Shown here one piece after another: positions 59,871 to 64,000 of a stretch of 64,000 bases of DNA. Every line of letters begins with the position of its first letter. Position 1 is the stretch's first letter. The notes under the pieces are model-generated. The model had not been told where the DNA came from. It searched no databases and worked only from the letters and a program-made list of their open reading frames with translations. A program made the translations under genes and the position numbers. This DNA is from Cryptomeria japonica (Eukaryota > Streptophyta > Pinopsida > Cupressales > Cupressaceae): assembly GCF_030272615.1 (NCBI RefSeq), contig NC_081410.1:221333415-221397414 (forward strand), written 5' to 3'.

Positions 59871-59967
59871 TAATAGCAATTTAACCTTTTTCTATGTTCT
59901 GTGTGATTTTTGCAGATTGTGCGGATTTTTTATTTTTTTGCAGGTTGCACAAATTTCGAGAAAATAT

Positions 59968-60125
59968 TTTCCATCACGCAATCAAGCTTACATCGTCACG
60001 CAATCGCATAGACAGAATCACGCATTTGACCCTTCAGGGTCACACATGCATTCGGACAGGGTCACGCAATCGCCCTGTCTGGATCACGCAATCACCCTTT
60101 CTGGGTCACGCATCCGCAGGGTTAA
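59968..60125 (+). repeat. 22-bp repeats, cluster 1 (TCACGCAATCGC type)
   Basis: About seven diverged units spaced 22-24 bp, consensus near TCACGCAATCGCNCTGTCTG. They lie upstream of the 84-codon ORF. Confidence 0.8.
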
Positions 60126-60238
60126 TTATTGTTTTATTTTTCTTCTGTCTGTTATTAATTTTGTATAATTCTGTCTTAAATTTGGTTAATCAGGGATCAA
60201 AATTACTTTTTTATTTCAGGATTTGATTAACAAAGTTT

Positions 60239-60493
60239 ATGGCAAGAAAAGTTCAGTTCAAAATTTCAGGTGCGAGAAGGACGAAACAACAAAGGAGGGA
60301 AGCTAAACGATATCAAAAATTTCTCCAAGCAGAAAAATTGATACAGGATTCAGAAGAACAACTGGCCTTAGATAGATATAATAGCCTAGTTCTTTCTTAT
60401 ATAGTTAAATATGATCTAATCAATATTGAATGGATGATGAGGGATTTGGCTAGGGCTTCACAATTGGTTTCACAAGTTCCTGATCGGGTTTAG
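60239..60493 (+). CDS. Small basic/helical ORF in the Gypsy leader (84 aa), unknown
   Basis: ATG 60239 to TAG 60493. The protein is MARKVQFKISGARRTKQQRR at the start, strongly basic, then helical (EKLIQDSEEQLALDRYNSL) and ends ASQLVSQVPDRV. No domain is recognised. It lies between two clusters of the same 22-bp repeat, one ending about 110 bp upstream and one starting about 40 bp downstream, inside the untranslated leader of an LTR retrotransposon. It could be a short upstream ORF, a remnant of a gag N-terminus or an acquired coding piece. The absence of stops in a decaying region argues weakly for function. Confidence 0.4.
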   Translation: MARKVQFKISGARRTKQQRREAKRYQKFLQAEKLIQDSEEQLALDRYNSLVLSYIVKYDLINIEWMMRDLARASQLVSQVPDRV

Positions 60494-60533
60494 TTTTCTT
60501 GTTTTTTTCTATTTTTTTTTGTTGTGTGTATTT

Positions 60534-60690
60534 TGTCACGCAATCAACTTGTTATTGTTACGCAATCGAGCAGATAAAGTCATGCATTTGCTGTGTCAGA
60601 TTCATGTATTCGCTCTGTCAGATTCACGCATTCGCTCAGTAAGTATCACGCAATCGCTCAGGTAGTATTACACAATCACCTCTGTCAAGT
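60534..60690 (+). repeat. 22-bp repeats, cluster 2 (TCACGCAATCGC type)
   Basis: About seven further diverged units (tgttacgcaatcgagcag, attcacgcattcgctcag, tatcacgcaatcgctcag and others), the same consensus as cluster 1. Confidence 0.8.
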
Positions 60691-60779
60691 TCTCAGTTTC
60701 TATTTTCCGTTAGTTTATTTTGCTACTAATCTTCTGTTTACAGCCTGTGGCAGATTCGCAGAGAGGATTAGATTAGTAA

Positions 60780-61110
60780 TTTTGCATGCACATCTCACAA
60801 CAGTTAAAATTGACATTCATGGATAAATCTCACACTTCAATTTTTAGTGCTTAAAATCAACAACAGTTAAAAAGGACATGCATGGATAATCTCACACTTC
60901 AATTTTTAGTGCTTAAAATCAACAATAGTTAAAATTGACATGCATGGATAATCTCACACTTCGTTGTTGGTGCTTAAAATGAACATGGGCTAAAATTGAC
61001 ATCCGTGTATCTCACACTTGGTTTTTGGTGCTTAAAAATCAAACAAATGGTTAAAATTGACATGTATGCCTTCATTCTTGGATTTGGTGTTTAAAATTGA
61101 CATGCACATG
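60780..61110 (+). repeat. Degenerate tandem repeat, unit about 65 bp, in the Gypsy leader
   Basis: About five units built on the words gttaaaattgacatgcatgg, atctcacacttc and tttttagtgcttaaaatc, decaying towards the 3' side. Confidence 0.75.
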
Positions 61111-62095
61111 CAGATCTAACACCTAAATTTGGGCTATAAAAAGAACGTGAATCAGGCTGCATTAGATTAAATCATTTTTCATTTTCTTAAGGGAAAAGAA
61201 CTTTTCATTGTGTCTGGGGTGGACCTACTGTTGCACTAACTAACTTTCTACCCGCCATCGGGCCTAAGGGAGAAAGAAGGGAGGTGACAACGACATCCAA
61301 ATTTTCTTTTATTCTACGTAGTGAGGGGTATCTTTGACTAGGGATTTCATCACCCCACAAAGGTACGCCGAATTGGGATGCGTTGGGGATATCATCTCTC
61401 CCAATGTACTCTTGAGCGGGTTTTTCGAGCCACTATATAAATATACTGGTCAGACGGCTAGAGTGTTGAGTGAATTCGATGTATGTGGGGGCCTTCCCTA
61501 CACCGATAAGCTCAACTAAAGCCTTAAGTGGCTTGCTCTGAGAATCTTTCGTTGGATCGGGACCCCTCAAAACCTAATACTAAGAACCAAATTAGTTGCC
61601 AAAAATCCTACGTTCAGTGGTTCTGGGAGTGCGGATCGTACCCCATAGATACCCCTCATGTACCTTACATTATGAGACAGAAATCCCTCGGTGATAAGAT
61701 CTTTGGATCTTCGAGGTAAGAGAGATTGGCATGCCCGAGAAGTGTGTGTCGTGGAGTGGAGCCAGTGCTACCAGACTCTCTATCTGTCCATCTTGTTTTG
61801 GTATTTTGCTGTGGGGGCCTCACTGAATGGTGTCCAATATCCAGCCTAAGATTGTATTCCATTCTTTTTTATGTATCACTGTGATAGACCAGTATTGAGT
61901 CAGTCCCTTGGGCTATTTCCCACGTATCTCAAATTTTTTTGAGATTGTATGAAATTTGAGTCAGTCAGCTATACATACCTACCAACCATTGTTCTCAGAT
62001 TTGGAAAACTACAAAACATTGTCCTACACATGAGGTTACCAAAAACAAAGTCCATTTTGAAACTGATTCTCAAAACATCCTTACATACTTGTGAC
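61111..62095 (+). other. Structured leader block of the Gypsy element
   Basis: Non-coding. It shares phrases in order with 32500-32720 in element F (ctatataaa, taaagcctt.agtggctt). It has a GC-richer composition than its surroundings. No gene is recognised; short frames such as 61334-61519 look like chance. Confidence 0.45.
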
Positions 62096-62345
62096 CTTAG
62101 GCATAGTCCCACTTACGTCCTCATTATCATCCTTAGTCTTTTGCATTGTCCCACTTACGTCCTCATTATCATCCTTAGTCTTTTGAATTGTCCCACTTAC
62201 GTCCTCATTATTATCCTTAGTCTTTTGCATTGTCCCACTTACATCCTCATTATCATCCTTAGTCTTTTGCATAGTCCTACTTACGTCCTCATTATTGTCC
62301 ATAGTCCTCTGCATAGTCCTATCTTACGTCCTCATTATCATCATA
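62096..62345 (+). repeat. 42-bp tandem minisatellite
   Basis: Five to six good units and one degenerate unit of cacttacgtcctcattatca plus tccttagtcttttgcattgtcc. The 42-bp length is a multiple of three, so reading frames stay open on both strands (HCPTYVLIIILSLL on plus, QKTKDDNEDVSGTM on minus). I treat these as repeat artefacts rather than genes. Confidence 0.9.
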
Positions 62346-62981
62346 AGTCTTTTGCATTATCATCCATATTAGTTGCATAGTCCACCATTTATCATATACG
62401 TCTTCACCTAGACCTCAATACGTCTAAGTCCATTATCAGTTATAGGTCCATAGCATGTGCCTTCATGGGTCTCCCAGGTGATGGCTTGCTCCCCTTCGAG
62501 CAACCTAATCTAGTTCCAAATGGCGGTCAATGAGAAATCATTGATGGTCTAGCTAACTTAGCTTGGGATTTAAGAAGAAGCGCACCCCAGTATATGGGAG
62601 TTATATACAAAATAGATATTGAGTCTAGGATTGCCCGTAAGATTGATAGAGAGATTGAGGCTGAACAACTTCGTCAACAAATGGAAAGACTTGCATTAGA
62701 GAAAGCTAGAAAGGCTAAAAGGGTCTCACATCAAAATCCTCAATAGAGAGTCTAGTATAGTATTGCATACCTCATATACATTTGTCTTAGTTCATCATCA
62801 TTTGCATAATCATCCTAGAAAGTCATACCCCAAACATCCAAATCACAATCAGAGGATCAGTCAAACTCAACCTCAATTCAAACAAGTTGGTCAAGTTTAA
62901 TCAAACATTATCACATTCGGAGAAATGGAGAAAATATCTTACATTTTGTGATCCTAGGTCCAAACCAAACAAGAAAACATC
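62346..62981 (+). other. Leader before gag, possible decayed coding piece
   Basis: A stretch at about 62600-62745 reads IDIESRIARKIDREIEAEQL and then QQMERLALEKARKAKRVSHQ before a stop. It is a helical, charged piece that could be an older gag N-terminus. Nothing else is recognised. Confidence 0.35.
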
Positions 62982-64000
62982 ATGGATTGGAATTATACAT
63001 TTCGTAGGGAAGGTGGAGGATTCATCCCTTCCATTCCTATTCCATCGCCATCCATAGAAATATTAGCTCAACAAATCAAAACTTTGCAACAACAAGTGAC
63101 AAACATGGCTAGTCCTGACAACCATAGGGGCTGGTTAGAAAACATGATGAGAGAAGTTAGGGCCATGAGGGGATCAGTATCAGACCAACCTTCTAATTCT
63201 TGTGAGACCATTCAAACATGCCAACCTTCATTCTTCAACAAAATCATTCCGACCTCAATTCAACAAACATTAGAGTCATGTAAACCTTATTTTTCTTTCA
63301 ACCCACTACATCAATCATACCAATCACATCAACCCAACATTCAAAGTACCTCTTTCAACCAAATCAAACCCCATTCAACCAAATTCCAAATCAAAATTCA
63401 TATCAACCCAACATTCAAACCTTTTTCAACCAAAATCAAACCCCATTCAACCAAATTCCAAATCAAAATTCACACCAACCCAGCATTCAAACATCTTTCA
63501 ACCAAAATCAAACCCCATTCAACCAGATTCCAAATCATAATTCATTCAACCAAAGCCCAAATCAAAATTCATTCAACCAAAATCAAACATCTTTTACCCA
63601 AAATCATACTTCTTTCAACCAAATCCCAAATCAACCATATCTAGCCACCATTTCATCATCCCCTAAAGTCACACAAGACCAATCCATGCCATCTCTATCT
63701 AATAACACAACCTCCCAAGGGGTATCCATAGCACAAAACAAATCCAATCCAAGTCATGATTTAGAGAGTCTCATTCAAAATCCTTTCTCATCAAGTCAAA
63801 AGGTTTAAATATTCCAAGAATCTCCCATGCATATCCAAATTCTTACCCCATGTCAAGAGGATGATCCAAAATTAGAAGAAATGAGTCCTGAAATAAATAA
63901 AGATCAAGAACAACCACTTCCATCATACCCAATTTTTTATCAAGATCCCACCGACCAAGAATCTTATGATGATCCCCTCGCTCTTTTCTATCCCATTCAT
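62982..64000 (+). pseudogene. Gag N-terminal region of the 58604 Gypsy element, frameshifted, incomplete
   Basis: ATG 62982 begins MDWNYTFRREGGGFIPSIPI, followed by a predicted coiled coil (EILAQQIKTLQQQVTNMA). From about 63356 there are three 72-bp (24-codon) repeats and partial ones. The continuous frame is Asn/Gln/Phe-rich (FNQNQTPFNQIPNQNS), but it is shifted relative to the start because the first repeat has one A fewer (ccaaatcaaac instead of ccaaaatcaaac near 63360). The shifted frame continues through SSPKVTQDQSMPSLSNN to a TAA near 63805. Coding-like sequence (EEMSPEINKDQEQPLPSYPI) runs on to the window end. No capsid or knuckle motif is reached yet. Confidence 0.6.

Larger units (their letters stand above)
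58604..64000 (+). mobile_element. Gypsy-like LTR retrotransposon, 5' part, running off the window
   Basis: A TG...CA LTR (58604-59848), a primer site and a leader of about 3.1 kb with three tandem-repeat systems lead to a gag ORF from 62982. The element inserted into the RT frame of Copia D; the candidate TSD is gatca (58599-58603). Its 3' half and second LTR are outside the window. The primer site and leader suggest relation to the gag-only element and element F. Confidence 0.7.

Noticed and set aside
59968-60690. Regularly spaced 22-bp repeats as a CRISPR array
   Set aside because: The repeats are diverged and contiguous without spacers, and the context is a plant retrotransposon leader.
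61334-61719. Two short plus-strand frames with unusual composition
   Set aside because: They lie in the leader block that is also conserved in part at 32.5-32.7 kb, where no matching frame exists; coding is unlikely.
62081-62380. Open frames on both strands over the 42-bp repeat, and a CRISPR-like look
   Set aside because: Units are directly adjacent with no unique spacers, so it is a minisatellite and not a CRISPR array. The frames are open because 42 is a multiple of three.

Overview
This window looks like nuclear DNA from a large-genome seed plant, most likely a gymnosperm. The evidence is a decayed PLS-type pentatricopeptide-repeat (PPR) array of a kind common in conifers, long AT-rich spacers, and plant-type LINE, Gypsy (Athila/Tat and gag-only) and Copia (Sirevirus-like) elements packed end to end and nested. 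I found no intact ordinary host gene, no rRNA or tRNA gene and no CRISPR array. The species is an inference; the repeat classes are read from the sequence.

Layout. 1-1.3 kb: PPR pseudogene (+). 1.3-5.9 kb: AT-rich DNA with a degenerate repeat of about 204 bp, interrupted at 3574-4853 by a minus-strand, 5'-truncated LINE-mobilised insert that carries a Lys/Glu-rich ORF and has a 14-bp target-site duplication (TSD). 5923-12060: L1-type LINE-1 with ORF1 (DUF4283-like plus zinc knuckle) and ORF2 (endonuclease, reverse transcriptase, zinc-binding domain), 13-bp TSD. 12312-22577: a 10.3-kb LINE-2 with ORF1, ORF2 (endonuclease, RT, RNase H) and a 4-kb 3' UTR holding a TA microsatellite and an 889-bp tandem duplication, 15-bp TSD. 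23.1-33.3 kb: remains of an old Gypsy element, split by a young gag-only LTR retrotransposon (24119-31853, TSD gtcat) with an open 1140-codon gag-protease-like ORF and no RT or integrase. 33.3-44.8 kb: a minus-strand Copia LTR and pol tail, split by a complete but decayed Athila/Tat element (33810-44658) with gag, protease, RT, RNase H, integrase and a long extra ORF after integrase. 44.8-58.6 kb: minus-strand Sirevirus-like Copia pieces (A, B, C, D), each ending in a polypurine tract and LTR. A, B and C keep an accessory ORF in the env-like position. A LINE 3' fragment with its own extra ORF lies at 47.8-49.7 kb. 58604-64000: the 5' LTR, very long repeat-filled leader and gag start of another Gypsy element, inserted in the RT of Copia D and running off the window.

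Most coding regions are pseudogenes. In LINE-1 ORF2 the stops I inspected fall where Trp or Gln codons are expected, which fits cytosine deamination of silenced DNA. The exception is the gag-only element: its ORF is open and its LTRs differ by about 11 substitutions (counted by eye) plus one 36-bp indel. The most interesting signals are that element and its family of GGGAC...GTCCC hairpins, two LINE-tailed inserts carrying non-LINE ORFs, the accessory ORFs of the Sirevirus-like and Athila elements, and the last Gypsy leader, where 22-bp repeats bracket an 84-codon ORF. All similarity statements are from reading the sequence; no database search was run.
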